A stretch of DNA of 64,000 nt from Elmis aenea. Taxonomy: Eukaryota > Arthropoda > Insecta > Coleoptera > Elmidae. Position 1 is the first letter of the stretch; each line of letters opens with the position of its first letter. Positions 1 to 11,087 of the stretch are shown piece by piece. A program made the translations under genes and the position numbers. The stretch is taken from NCBI GenBank assembly GCA_947652605.1, contig OX393581.1, positions 46,523,924-46,587,923 on the forward strand. The letters run 5' to 3'. The notes under the pieces are model-generated. The model was given only the letters and a program-made list of their open reading frames with translations. It was not told where the DNA came from and did not search any database.

Positions 1-2230
1 TAATTAATTATATTTACTTTTTTACTCATAATGTATGTAACATATGGTACCATGCGTTGGACGGGTCCCTAAAGGGCAGGCAATGACTTTGGTATGTACC
101 ACCCCTTAGATACAAGTATTCTACATATCCCCTGCAAATTTCATGAAAGAATCTTTTTCCGTAAACGAGAAAATAATTAATTATATTTACTTTTTTACTG
201 ATAATGTAAATAACATATGGTTATATGCGTGGGATGGGTCTCTAAAGGGCAGGCAATGACTTTGGTATGTACCACCCCTTAGATAAAACTATTTTACATA
301 TTCCCTGCAAATTTCATGAAAGAATCTTTTTCCGTAAACGAGAAAATAATTAATTATATTTACTTTTTTACTGATAATGTAAATAACATATGGTTATATG
401 CGTGGGATGGGTCTCTTAAGGGCAGGCAATGACTTTGTTATGTACCACGCCTTAGATACAAGTATTCTACATATCCCCTGCAAATTTCATGAAAGAATCT
501 TTTTCCGTAAACGAGAAAATAATTAATTATATTTACTTCTTTACTGATAATGTATATAACATATGGTTATATGCGTGGGATGAGTCTCTAAAGGGCAGGC
601 AATGACTTTGGTATGTACCACCCCTTAGATACAAGTATTTTACATATCCCCTGCAAATTTCATGAAAGAATCTTTTTCCGTTATCGAGAAGATAATTAAT
701 TATATTTACTTTTTTACTCATAATGTATGTAACATATGGTACCATGCGTTGGACGGGTCCCTAAAGGGCAGGCAATGACTTTGGTATGTACCACCCCTTA
801 GATACAAGTATTCTACATATCCCCTGCAAATTTCATGAAAGAATCTTTTTCCGTAAACGAGAAAATAATTAATTATATTTACTTCTTTACTGATAATGTA
901 TATAACATATGGTTATATGCGTGGGATGGGTCTCTAAAGGGCAGGCAATGACTTTGGTATGTACCACCCCTTAGATAAAACTATTTTACATATTCCCTGC
1001 AAATTTCATGAAAGAATCTTTTTCCGTAAACGAGAAAATAATTAATTATATTTACTTTTTTACTGATAATGTAAATAACATATGGTTATATGCGTGGGAT
1101 GGGTCTCTTAAGGGCAGGCAATGACTTTGTTATGTACCACCCCTTAGATACAAGTATTCTACATATCCCCTGCAAATTTCATGAAAGAATCTTTTTCCGT
1201 AAACGAGAAAATAATTAATTATATTTACTTCTTTACTGATAATGTATATAACATATGGTTATATGCGTGGGATGAGTCTCTAAAGGGCAGGCAATGACTT
1301 TGGTATGTACCACCCCTTAGATACAAGTATTTTACATATCCCCTGCAAATTTCATGAAAGAATCTTTTTCCGTTATCGAGAAGATAATTAATTATATTTA
1401 CTTTTTTACTCATAATGTATGTAACATATGGTACCATGCGTTGGACGGGTCCCTAAAGGGCAGGCAATGACTTTGGTATGTACCACCCCTTAGATACAAG
1501 TATTCTACATATCCCCTGCAAATTTCATGAAAGAATCTTTTTCCGTAAACGAGAAAATAATTAATTATATTTACTTTTTTACTGATAATGTAAATAACAT
1601 ATGGTTATATGCGTGGGATGGGTCTCTAAAGGGCAGGCAATGACTTTGGTATGTACCACCCCTTAGATAAAACTATTTTACATATTCCCTGCAAATTTCA
1701 TGAAAGAATCTTTTTCTGTAAACGAGAAAAAAATTAATTATATTTACTTTTTTACTGATGATGTAAATAACATATGGTTATATGCGTGGGATGGGTCTCT
1801 TAAGGGCAGGCAATGACTTTGGTATGTACCACCCCTTAGATAAAACTATTCTTCATATCCCCTGCAAATGTCATGAAAGAATCTTTTTCCGTAAACGAGA
1901 AAATAATTAATTATATTTACTTCTTTACTGATAATGTATATAACATATGGTTATATGCGTGGGATGGGTCTCTAAAGGGCAGGCAATGACTTTGGTATGT
2001 ACCACCCCTTAGATAAAAGTATTCTACATATCCCCTGCAAATTTCATAAAAGAATCTTTTTCCGTAAACGAGAAATTAATTTTGTACTTTTTTACTGATA
2101 ATGTATATAACATTTTTTATTCCGCCAAGGACGGGCAGGCAATGGCTTTTGCATAAACTACCCTCTAGATAAAGATATTGTACATATCCCCTGCAAATAT
2201 CATAAACAAATCTCTTTTTGTTATCGACGA
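1..2230. repeat. 173-bp satellite array with 692-bp higher-order unit
   Basis: The sequence GGCAGGCAATGACTTTG recurs at 75, 248, 421, 594, 767, 940, 1113, 1286, 1459, 1632, 1805 and 1978, exactly 173 bp apart. A divergent last monomer follows at 2134, only 156 bp on. Monomers starting at 1, 693 and 1385 share a variant (CATGCGTTGGACGGGTCC) that the others lack, so the array is built of four-monomer, 692-bp units. Two 213-base stretches at 533 and 1225 are identical in translation. The open frames inside are by-products of the repeat, not genes. The array runs off the left edge. The decayed final monomer (about 2077-2230) is typical of an array edge. Confidence 0.97.
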
Positions 2231-2480
2231 AACGATAAATAACTATCCATTTAACTTATTTGCCGGGCCGTGCATACACTTAGCAAAGACACAAACCGAG
2301 GCTAGGAACCACGGGCTATCTTCACACAAATGATTTAAACAATGTTTTAAACGACGAGGTGTGGTATGTGAATGAAACCATTTTTATTTTGCACGAAAAT
2401 ACATATATGAACATGTATTAAACAAACAAGATTAAAACTGATAACTAAACAAAATTATAAACTCTAATCCATCTTTTAAT
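2231..2480. other. Sequence between satellite and hAT element, nothing recognised
   Basis: AT-rich single-copy-looking sequence. I see no coding potential, inverted repeats or known repeat ends. Confidence 0.5.
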
Positions 2481-2488
2481 ATCACAAG

Positions 2489-2724
2489 CAGTGGTGCAAC
2501 CAGAAATTTGCCTTGGGGGGTGCAAAGAACTTGATACTCCGAACATACTCCGCCCGAATAGTTCCCAGGTTCAGGGAACAGTCGACTCTTTGGCCCTACA
2601 TGATAATTTAATGAGGTTTATGTAACAATGTCGTATTATCCGATAAGATATTTCAAGGATGTTCCAATTCTTTCGTTTTTTGGGATGGAAATGCACCTTT
2701 ACGTCCCCCCTCGTTGCGCTTATG
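2489..2724. mobile_element. Short non-autonomous hAT element
   Basis: The element starts CAGTGGTGCAACC and ends GTTGCGCTTATG, so the inner part of the termini (GCAAC/GTTGC) is inverted. The 8-bp direct repeat ATCACAAG lies immediately outside both ends (2481-2488 and 2725-2732), the target-site duplication length of hAT transposons. It is 236 bp long and non-coding. The 3' terminus is less well conserved than the 5' one. Confidence 0.75.
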
Positions 2725-2751
2725 ATCACAAGACCAATTTTTATAAATATT

Positions 2752-4096
2752 TTTGCGGAGGTGGTCCCGTTTCGAGTTCCTGTACTGCGACCTATTGGTC
2801 TATTGTACCCTCTGGTGATAGCCCCTTAAAGATGTTCTGTGTTTTTAAACTCCAGGATTTTCTTTCAGGGTGTTTTATCACAACTCTTCTTGGTTGGCTT
2901 TTTCCATCCCTAGAAGTCTACGCCGATAGGGTGTGATTCCTTCACACTGGCATATTACGTGAACAGAAGTTGCTTCTTTTTCACCACATCCTCTGCATAC
3001 GAGGGCGTATTGAAAAGTAAAGTCTCCAACGATGCCATTTCCGAACGCGAGTTGCTAGGCAAAATTTGACAACAGCGCTGCATTCCTTGGTTCCCCCACC
3101 ACAGTGTAAAACCATCCGCGAGACCTTGGGACGCTCAGCCGCTGCGTAGCACTCGTTTAGGAGGGAGCTCCCGCTTAGCTCGCCCGCCAGGTGCAAACTG
3201 CGCTCAGTCATTCGATTTTTGAATGCAAAAAAGGTCTCTCCGATAGACATTCATCGCCAGTTAGTGGAAGTGTACGGTGCGAACCGTATGGACATAAAAA
3301 ACGTGCGGAAGTGGTGCCGGGAGTTTTCTGAGGGCCGGAAAAACGTCCACGATGAGCAGCGGTCGAGGCGGCCGAGTTTGCCGGAATCAACGGCGGCTCG
3401 AACCGACGAGATGGTGCGCAATAACCGGAGAATAGAGAAAAACCCTGCATGAGATAAGGGAAGGTCTTAATGAAGAGTGTGGCTACGACCTTTTCTTATC
3501 TCATGAAGGGTTATTTTCCGGTTATTGCGCACCATCTCGTCGATTCGAGCCGCCGTTGATTCCGGCAAACTCGGCCGCCTCGACCGCTGCTCATCGTGGA
3601 CGTTTTCCCAGCCCTCAGAAAACTCCCACACCACTTCCGCACGTTTTTTATGTCCATACAATTCGCACTGTACACTTCCACTAACTGGCGATCATTGTCT
3701 ATCGGAGAGATATTTTTTGCATTCAAAAATCGAATGACTGAGCACTGAGCACTGAGCGCAGTTCGCACCTGGCGGGCGAGCTAAGCGGGAGCTTCCTCCT
3801 AAACGAGTGCTACGCAGCGGCTGAGCGTCCCAAGGTCTCGCGGATGGTTTTACACTGGGGTGGGGGAACCAAGGAATGCAGCGCTGTTGTCAAATTTTGC
3901 CTAGCAACTCGCGTTCGGAAATGGCATCGTTGGAGACCTTACTTTTCAATACGCCCTCGTATATCGGTCTCTGAAGGCCCTATCACGTAGAAATGTTTGC
4001 TTAGCCCACAGTGTTCTGTGACGAGTCCGGTGACTGCTCTGATTTCTACTATGCTCATCCTGAGCATTTCTTCTGTATTTTCTTTGGAGACCATCA
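2752..4096 (-). mobile_element. LINE 3' end, split by mariner insertion
   Basis: Reverse-strand remnant of the same LINE family as the copy at 47589-48291. The two agree through the last coding segment and 3' UTR, down to the terminal GGACCACCTCCGC. Matching parts here are 2752-2999 and 3962-4096. The join CTCTGCATA / TATCGGTCTCTG is continuous in the other copy, so the block between is a later insertion. The coding part is the region after the RNase H domain and is broken. There is no tail repeat here, unlike the AAT tail of the other copy. The forward-strand frame at 2628-2936 is an antisense shadow. Confidence 0.85.
3000..3959. mobile_element. Palindromic mariner-like element, two 5' halves tail to tail
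   Basis: Both ends carry CGAGGGCGTATTGAAAAGTA in opposite orientation, each followed outward by TA, the mariner target duplication. The two arms (about 3000-3466 and 3492-3959) are inverted copies of the same 5' half, with about 25 bp between them. Each arm encodes the mariner transposase N-terminal helix-turn-helix part. The left arm reads KNVRKWCREFSEGRKNVHDE at 3219-3452, and the right arm reads the same region on the reverse strand (about 3490-3768) with frameshifts. Neither arm holds the DDD catalytic domain. It inserted at a TA inside the LINE. It cannot make an active transposase. Confidence 0.88.
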
Positions 4097-4440
4097 ACAG
4101 CACTTCAGCGCCAGCGTCGTGTTAAATGTGCTCGACCGGTTTTTGAGGTCTGTGGAGAAAATCCTTTGGACGCGTTGAAGACAATTGTTACAGGGGATGA
4201 AACCATGGTTCTCTACTATGATCACTTGTCCAAAAAAGAATAGATAGAATGGAGGCGAAAAGGAGAAGAACCTCCTAGAAAGTTCAGGGTCTGCCAGTCG
4301 ACAAAAAAGGTGATGGCTACAATCTTTTGGGATTGTGAGGGCATTCTTATCATACATTTTAAATAACGCAATACCACAGTCAACGGGGAATATTATGCAG
4401 CACTCCTGCGCAAATAACGACAAAATATTTTGGAGATGAA
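4097..4440 (+). pseudogene. Mariner transposase catalytic-domain remnant
   Basis: Translation of about 4175-4430 gives TGDETMVLYYDHLSKKE, then a stop, then WRRKGEEPPRKFRVCQS, VMATIFWDCEGIL, a stop, and NTTVNGEYY. This is the central catalytic part of a mariner transposase. TGDET contains the first catalytic Asp and FWDCEGI surrounds the second. Two in-frame stops and a missing 5' half and 3' end make it dead. It abuts the 5' limit of the LINE remnant. It may come from the same mariner family as the palindrome, but the two do not overlap, so this is unproven. Confidence 0.85.
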
Positions 4441-5935
4441 CAGTTTAGTAGGTAGATAAATAAATTAATAATTTTAAGATTTATTTGCACTGTTTTCCTT
4501 AAAATAGGATGAAACTTGCATTTACCCATTTCTGTTGCAGACACATCATATGCAAAAGTTTGTGCAGCTTCGCATGGGCGAAATACGCCCCATATCGATT
4601 TAATGTTTTGTAATTTTCCCCATTTTGGTGCATGTCGATTGCACATTATTTAATAAATGGGCAGAGTATGCACACGATTATATTTCTCCATTTACTTAAC
4701 TCGTATGGCATGTGCATAATAGAATGTGGATCTAATTGCGATGTAACAGTATTATCGATATAAATTTTTATTAGCCGTAGCGATAAATTGTAAATAACTG
4801 TAACGATCGGACACTGTATAATGCATATTGCGGAGTTAATCGAGCGAGTGTGCGTGTCACAAAATAAATAACATTAATACAATGATAATTGATATACGAC
4901 TACACGGAGATATTGGATTATAAAACGCCGCCGTAACAATTTACATACAAATGAATGCATATCGAAAATGTACAATCGTTTGTAACACTCGCTACGAAAT
5001 TTCCATCCAACCACATTCGTGATTCAATCGGAATCAAGTTAAAGCGAGCGCAAAATGATTTACTACACAACCGGTAGAGGGTGCCGGGTTCGTATGCATT
5101 AGACCAATGGAATCCGAGAGATATATTTGTAGAGATTACAGTTTTTGGGCCATTTAGGTATAGTTAATCTAAATTTAATTAAGTTACCAGTAAATGTACT
5201 CACTTATATAAATCATCCGAGCAGGCGATGAGATGCTCGGACTGCGCGTAACCGCTGCCCACTCGACGCGCATCGTTTTAATAGATGTTACTAAAAGCGG
5301 AGAGCGTCGTGAAAGATCATCAAATACATGGCTACGGTCAAATCGCATGACACAAATCGGAGATCCAATTTTACTACCTCTGTTAACGGCCGCGATCTCA
5401 GATGGGTCAATTTCATTTCCAGAAATACTGAAATGTGTCCCTTTGCGGTTTGGTTATATAATATATTCATTATTCATTGATGACTAAAAGCCACTTTACT
5501 AATAAATTGAGAGGGTGTATCCCACATATAAAACTATGTTTATTTGCCCTAATGTATAACAAACCCACGACGTACGTAAGATAATTGATAACCGAGCATT
5601 TATAAATCGAAATACATAAGTAATTCTACAATTTTTTGTGTGTTTGTTAAAATGCACATTGTTGTTATATCCGAAACAGTAGATTATTTTTTAATAAACT
5701 AATACATACTATAACTAATTTCACAAGGTATCTGAGACATATATCAATGGTTGAATTGCTTAAATGGTTACAATCAAATAATTTTTTTTTAATATAAAAC
5801 ACCTTTTTATAAGTACTTTAGTAAAATTACAATATGATCTAAGTAATATCAATGAGCAACTTTTATCTAACGTAAATTAACCATTGTGAGAGACTTAAAA
5901 CTAAAGACTTACTCACTAGCTTAGGTTCTTAAAAC
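4441..5935. other. Unassigned AT-rich interval
   Basis: No transposon ends or protein similarity recognised. The short open frame at 5233-5487 has no recognisable domain. 4930-5160 is less repetitive and richer in CG dinucleotides than its surroundings. Confidence 0.4.
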
Positions 5936-6420
5936 TTAACCCATTAGGAGCCACAATTCTATTTTAAGAATTTTTCTTGTACAAATTGGTTGATTTATGA
6001 TAGAAAAACACTTTTGGTTTCATTTGTTAATTTATTGGGCGTCCCAGTTTTGGAACAATGGCGCAATGTGTGATATTTTTTTTTTAAATATAACAGAAAC
6101 CAGTTAAGTAATATACACTCACTTTTATTTTTTATTTGGTATGAAATGAGACGAAACAATTATTGTCATGTAAAGGTACATCACAACTACTGCAAATCCT
6201 TGCTGTTTTTTTTCGCGTGCTGCACATCGCCTTTGTGTTTTTATAGGTATTATTAGATGGTCGCCAGGATCAAATCTTACACTCAAGCTGACCTTTTCTC
6301 CTTTTTTTGATTTTTTTGGACCTGTCCTTTCACGAGATGTTAAATCTTTTGATAAATAAGCTAGAGTAATTTTTCTTCTACTTTTGTTTGAAACTTTTTT
6401 TTTGTAAAGTTGTCACAAGA
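5936..6420 (-). pseudogene. piggyBac-like transposase C-terminal remnant
   Basis: TTAACCCATTAGGAGCC at 5936 looks like a piggyBac-type end (TTAA followed by CCC). On the reverse strand, about 6400 down to 6129 reads AYLSKDLTSRERTGPKKSKK, then VRFDPGDHLIIPIKTQRRCA, and after one frameshift ARICSSCDVPLHDN and CFVSFHTK with a stop. A cysteine-rich finger ending in CF-x3-HT is the C-terminal mark of piggyBac-like transposases. No opposite terminus was found, so the element is 5'-truncated. Confidence 0.75.
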
Positions 6421-7890
6421 CTAGATATTGTCCGTTACGTTCATTTTAGTACAAACTGTATAAAATATGATTTATACCCAGCGCTGCCACCATATATTTA
6501 ATCAATTATTTAAACTGGGGATGCTTAAAAATTCGTTTGTTGAAAGATTATGTTAATATTTTGTATCTAAAGGTTTTAATGATTCATTATGGTAATGAAG
6601 TAATTTGTTTTTGTAGCACAAAAGATATTTAAAGAACGTGAACATTTTAATGAAACAACGCATTAATGTTCTCTTGCATAAAAAGTTCAACGTAAAGTTT
6701 GTATCATATTATTTAACCCATAAAAAGCACAAGTTTTTTTCGCAAAGGTCGGGCGAGATAAGGAAAATTACAGGTAAAATTGCCCTTGCCGTTGCTTTTA
6801 TCTAGCAGTTAGCAGCATATCTCGTCCAGTAAATAAATAAACCGATGTAGTTTCAGCGTCATTTTCGACCTTATAACTGGTGTTTGTATTTACCCAGTTT
6901 ATCGAATATTTTCACGTATCCGGGATTGCCATTCTGCCTTATTGTTAGGGCGTATGTGTGCCTGGATAGTCACTGATAGTGGTTCCCCACGTATGTGCCG
7001 TCGTGATAGCGGTACATGCCATTTTTACGACGACAAGCCGTCCGCAAATGCAGCACGAGCGGTCGTGTGGAAAATTCGAGTCATTTGCGGCCGGTGAGAT
7101 TTATGATAAGCTGCGCGGTCAATGCTTATGTGCTTGCCGGACATCTCCTCTTCCCAGCGGCGACTCGTGGGCCATAAATCAGCGATCATCAAATTGTGCT
7201 AAGCCCCCATGCATCTTCATTAGCGCGCCGCCTATGATCATTACCCCTGGCCGAGCGACGCGACGAAACGTGCAAATTTTTTTGATTGTGTTTTGTTGTG
7301 GTAACAGGGTGTAGCGGAACGCAACGCCAACTGTATGAATGTAATTGTTTTTGCTACCGCACGGGGTGACGCTTTTAATATATGTGATAACAAAAGACTG
7401 CGCTTTGTGTTCATTTTCATTTTTACTCTTTTGTTTTGGGCGCATTCCTCTGCAAGACACGAATTGGAATGTCATGCAGAACAATATTACAGCATACATA
7501 TTGTTGTTATTGATCGAATGCCGGAATGATATTTCAGTTAGCTCGAGAATGGTGGGTTGTAAAAGATGATGGCCGCTCAAATGGTGATTGTTCCTCGCGT
7601 AGTTCTTTGATGATAAAGTGCACGGGCGGCATAACGCATCGAGCAATATCGAAAATGTAGTCGATTGGAATAAGAATGGAAGAATATGGAATGAGCGCGT
7701 ATAGTCAGCGGCGCTTGCCAGGACCGGATTATCCGACATGCATGAGAGATTTGAACTGAAAACAAATCTTACTGAGATATTTTGCTCAGAAAACGAAACA
7801 AAAAACAAATGATTAAAAATCTAAAGTAATAAAAGTTGGTTTCTTTAAAACAAATACTTTATTTTGTGTTTAAATATAAGTACTGGTAAA
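6421..7890. other. Non-repetitive interval with GC-richer island
   Basis: About 6980-7300 is noticeably richer in G+C than its surroundings (7021-7080 has 31 of 60 G or C). It has no transposon signature and no recognisable protein. A 209-codon reverse frame (7179-7808) spans part of it, but its residue composition matches no domain known to me. It could be single-copy regulatory DNA; this is inference. Confidence 0.35.
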
Positions 7891-8384
7891 TTAGCCCATT
7901 TATGCCCAAAGGGTCGTTAACGACCCCTCGTTTATTTTAGTCTACTGTAACAAGTCTGAGCTTACAAATTAACTTCTGTTTGTGTTATTATAAGGGCAGA
8001 TATTGTGCCTTGACATTAGTTTACATGAACCACTCGTTTCGTTAACGTTGTAAAAATTGTGAGCAGCTAATCCAACGATATTTTTAGTGCGTATTGGATA
8101 ATTTACATTATTGGTAAGTAACAATTTCGAACATGATTACAGCAATTATTTTACATGCATAAAAACTATTGAATTTGTACATGTCATTCTAAAATGCGAA
8201 ATTAAATTAAATATGTTTTTGCTTGCATTATAGGAAAAAGGCGCTTACAAATGCAGAGATACTGGAGGAGCTAGAGGAAATTGACGATCCAACTAAGATT
8301 CCAGGGGCAATTTACAATCTTCCTCAATCGGATGATGGTCACAAAACTGATGCTCAAGAGCAGTTTTTCGATTAATTTAGAAAC
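7891..8384 (+). pseudogene. piggyBac-like element 5' end with transposase N-terminus
   Basis: TTAGCCCATTTATGCCC at 7891 resembles a decayed TTAA-CCC terminus. A perfect 16-bp palindrome, GGGTCGTTAACGACCC, follows at 7911-7926. Codons 8235-8375 read KKALTNAEILEELEEIDDP, then IPGAIYNLPQSDDG, and stop. This matches the N-terminal 'EILEELE...P.AIY..P..D' start of piggyBac-derived transposases. A good splice donor (G/GTAAGTAAC at 8114) and acceptor (TTGCATTATAG, ending 8233) would give a 120-bp 5' intron. Everything downstream is missing: a LINE fragment begins at about 8385. Confidence 0.7.
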
Positions 8385-8590
8385 AATAGGTAACTAGTAA
8401 GCTAATTGGGCGGTAAGAGTTTAGCTCTTCGTCGCTTACCTGGCTTAGGGATCAGTATTATTTGCGATACTTTCCACTGTAGTGGTAGGTACGTGTTTTA
8501 ACCTTAGGACTGCGTTGAAAAGCATGGTGATACAGCGCAACCCATTTCTTGCTAGTTCCTTAAGTATATGACTTGTAGTTTTTAGTAAAG
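8385..8590 (-). pseudogene. Jockey-like LINE reverse transcriptase fragment
   Basis: On the reverse strand the frame reads HILKELARNGLRCITMLFNA, VLRLKHVP, and after a frameshift IPKPGKRRAK. This is the N-terminal reverse transcriptase region of Jockey-type LINEs, where 'LKELP..G...L..LFNA.LRL.Y.P..WK...VI.IPKPGK' precedes SYRPISLL. Only about 200 bp remains, cut at both sides. The left cut coincides with the piggyBac relic. Confidence 0.72.
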
Positions 8591-9291
8591 TAAAAATAGT
8601 GTCAAACTTAATCCGGTACTGGTGAAGGCGACCATATATGCGAATCAACCGACGTTGTTTTCGCTCTCTGGAACTTTTTGTATATTGGGACAAGAAAATC
8701 ACCTCACACGAGAACGCATTACCTTGTTCTGAAAACTTATGCATTATACAGCTACACAAATGACCATATCTGCAAGTCATTTCATCAAATGGCTACTCAA
8801 TTCAATCGTTTTATTGACACAATAAGGTTTTACAGCTCACCGTAATGCGTGGAAAGATTCCTATGTGCCGATCATGGCAATATGCAGGTGGTATTGAAAA
8901 TATAAAGTTTAGAGGTTGCATTCATAATAGGTAATTGGTTTTGCATTTGTTTTTCAACTTCAAAAGTAAATTATTTATTAAACTGTGGTCTAATATTTAA
9001 CAACATTCGTTAATTTTATACTTTATATATCTTATAAAGTAACTGCTCCCATAAAGCTACATTATATAAGCTAAAAAGCGTGCTTATTGATTACCTATAT
9101 CTACATAAAAGACATAGACAGTATAAACAAATAAATTAATTGATTTTGTTGTTGGCACTATAAAGTTTACGCAAATAGTCTATTACCTTTACAAAGTTGA
9201 CTAGCCAAGAAACTTAACATTTTTACACTTCATTATTGTTTACATGTAGACAAGTCACTTCATTTACTCAAGAGTAAACCTGAATATTATA
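8591..9291. other. Unassigned AT-rich interval
   Basis: I find no coding trace or repeat termini. The 8600-8780 part of the reverse frame upstream of the LINE fragment is not reverse-transcriptase-like. Confidence 0.35.
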
Positions 9292-9778
9292 GATTTGTTC
9301 CAACAAGGCTATGTACGATCCATTGTACTATCAGGATTCTGCGCAGTATCAATATCGCGTTCCATTACAGTCTCTGACAGTTCACCGGACGGTTAGTCGG
9401 CTGTTCCATATGTTATAAAATTAACACTTAAACTAGTCAGTGTACGGTCAAAACAGTTCTTGGATGAAGGCATGTACTAGCGTTTGGATTTTTAGACGCA
9501 TGCGCTGTTCACAACTAACGTAAGCAATGGTAGCTATGCATCGCCCTCCCAATCCCATTTAGTACTGGATTCTTAAGGTGTTTACCCTTGCGATGCGCAC
9601 ATTTCTATCAACTCAATAGACACAATATCATTTACAGTTGGGCCAGTCGTAAAAGAGTTCCAACGACGGCTAATACTGGCCAATACATTTATTAGTAGGT
9701 ACATAGTTCACACATGCGAATAAACCAGTTCATGTACTTATTCACGAATTGGTTTTAAATCGCTTGTTGGAACAAACC
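9292..9778. mobile_element. Inverted-repeat MITE, TTTGTTCCAACAAG ends
   Basis: It starts GATTTGTTCCAACAAGG and ends in the inverse of GGTTTGTTCCAACAAGC. Both ends are flanked by TTATA (9287-9291 and 9779-9783). It is 487 bp and non-coding. The superfamily is not assigned, because the duplication could be TTATA or a shorter TA-containing motif. Confidence 0.7.
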
Positions 9779-11087
9779 TTATATCGCATGAATAAATGCT
9801 TTAAAATAAATTTTACACATAAAAATTAAATTCTTGACAATAAATTGGAAATTAACTAATAAATTTGATAAGTTCTACGACCCAAAAATATCTGTTCACT
9901 AAAACAAGTTTATAAATGAGAGGGCAAAATTAATGGAAAAAATCACTTCATTGTTTTACCGTTAACCTTATTAAGATATAAAGGCACAATGTATTTCGGT
10001 TGAAAACATTCCTCGTAAATTTCAAATAAAACCTAATAACCATACTAAGCAGATAGTACTTAATATCATTAAAACAAAAGGATGCGATCAGAGGACATGA
10101 CGAAAATGTATGTAACGTCGAAAAACACACAATACAGTCTTTCTCGATATTAATTTCATTTGGAACCACAATTAACTTGAAAATAACAAAGCCCTAATAA
10201 CAAATATTTACCATTGTATGATCAGCATACCTGCAAAATTAATTAACGTAATTTAAAGTAAACCAAATTCACGAATTGCAGAACATGATTAAGTAATTAA
10301 GCCTCATGCGAATTGAAAACTGAAGCGACATGAGCAGTTAGCGTACTAAGCAGTTTTATATTATAAATAAAACACCGCTGATTTTATCTAGAAATATGTG
10401 CGAAATATATATTTTATAAAATGGGTAAGTGAGAGCGTTATCGTGCTAACGTCAGCATACTCAGATACGCCACTACGCTGTTCTGTGTAGGCCCTAGGAT
10501 GCAAACGGATAAGTTTATTATATATCTGCTGTTTTTACCACCCTACATGCTGTAAAATTTCCTTCGTTGGAAGTGGTAGGTCGTTAGAGTTACGTAAGTG
10601 AAAAATTTGCCTGCAAATGCATTTTTATGAAATTAATCAACTTAATTATATTTTATAACGTTTTACTCGGTTTTACTGACAATGTAGTATTTTAGGAAGA
10701 TATTTAAAAAATTAAAAGTGCTGTTAGGTTTCTCTTTGCTGTTCAGCTTAACATTTCTTTACCACTGATTAAAACGTTGTTTGGAAGCCTGGATGATTAT
10801 TTGAAATGTATATACCTACCTATCTACCGAACTTTACAATATAATCAACACGACTACATAGTAAGTCTTTAATGATGCAATGCAAATATTTAAAACAAAA
10901 TAATTGAAATGGCCCAAATGCAGGAATAAAATGATAAATGTATGATGCGCCCGGTGTAATTAAAAAAATAAACTGTAAAAATGTTTGTTATGCTAATGAA
11001 AAGAGGTTTTAAATATTGATTTTGTAGTAAAAATGGATTGAAGTTTGACTTACAGTTGACGCACTGTTGCAGGACCGTGTACATATA
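9779..11087. other. Unassigned AT-rich interval
   Basis: No recognisable gene, terminus or repeat. The open frame at 9948-10169 has no known domain, and the one at 10890-11207 is mostly an antisense reading of the next element. Confidence 0.35.

Noticed and set aside
533..1437. Two identical 70-codon reverse frames
   Set aside because: They fall one satellite period of 692 bp apart and are by-products of the tandem repeat.
1..2230. CRISPR-like direct repeats
   Set aside because: Repeats are 173 bp and contiguous without unique spacers; the context is eukaryotic.
2628..2936. 102-codon forward frame
   Set aside because: It is the antisense of a LINE 3' end shared with 48030-48280 and runs out of the hAT element.
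4094..4646. Reverse frames of 109 and 88 codons
   Set aside because: The first is the antisense of the mariner catalytic remnant; the second has no recognisable domain.
7179..7808. 209-codon reverse-strand open frame
   Set aside because: No recognisable domain; composition looks arbitrary, it overlaps other open frames in the GC-richer island, and no splice context or start signal supports it.
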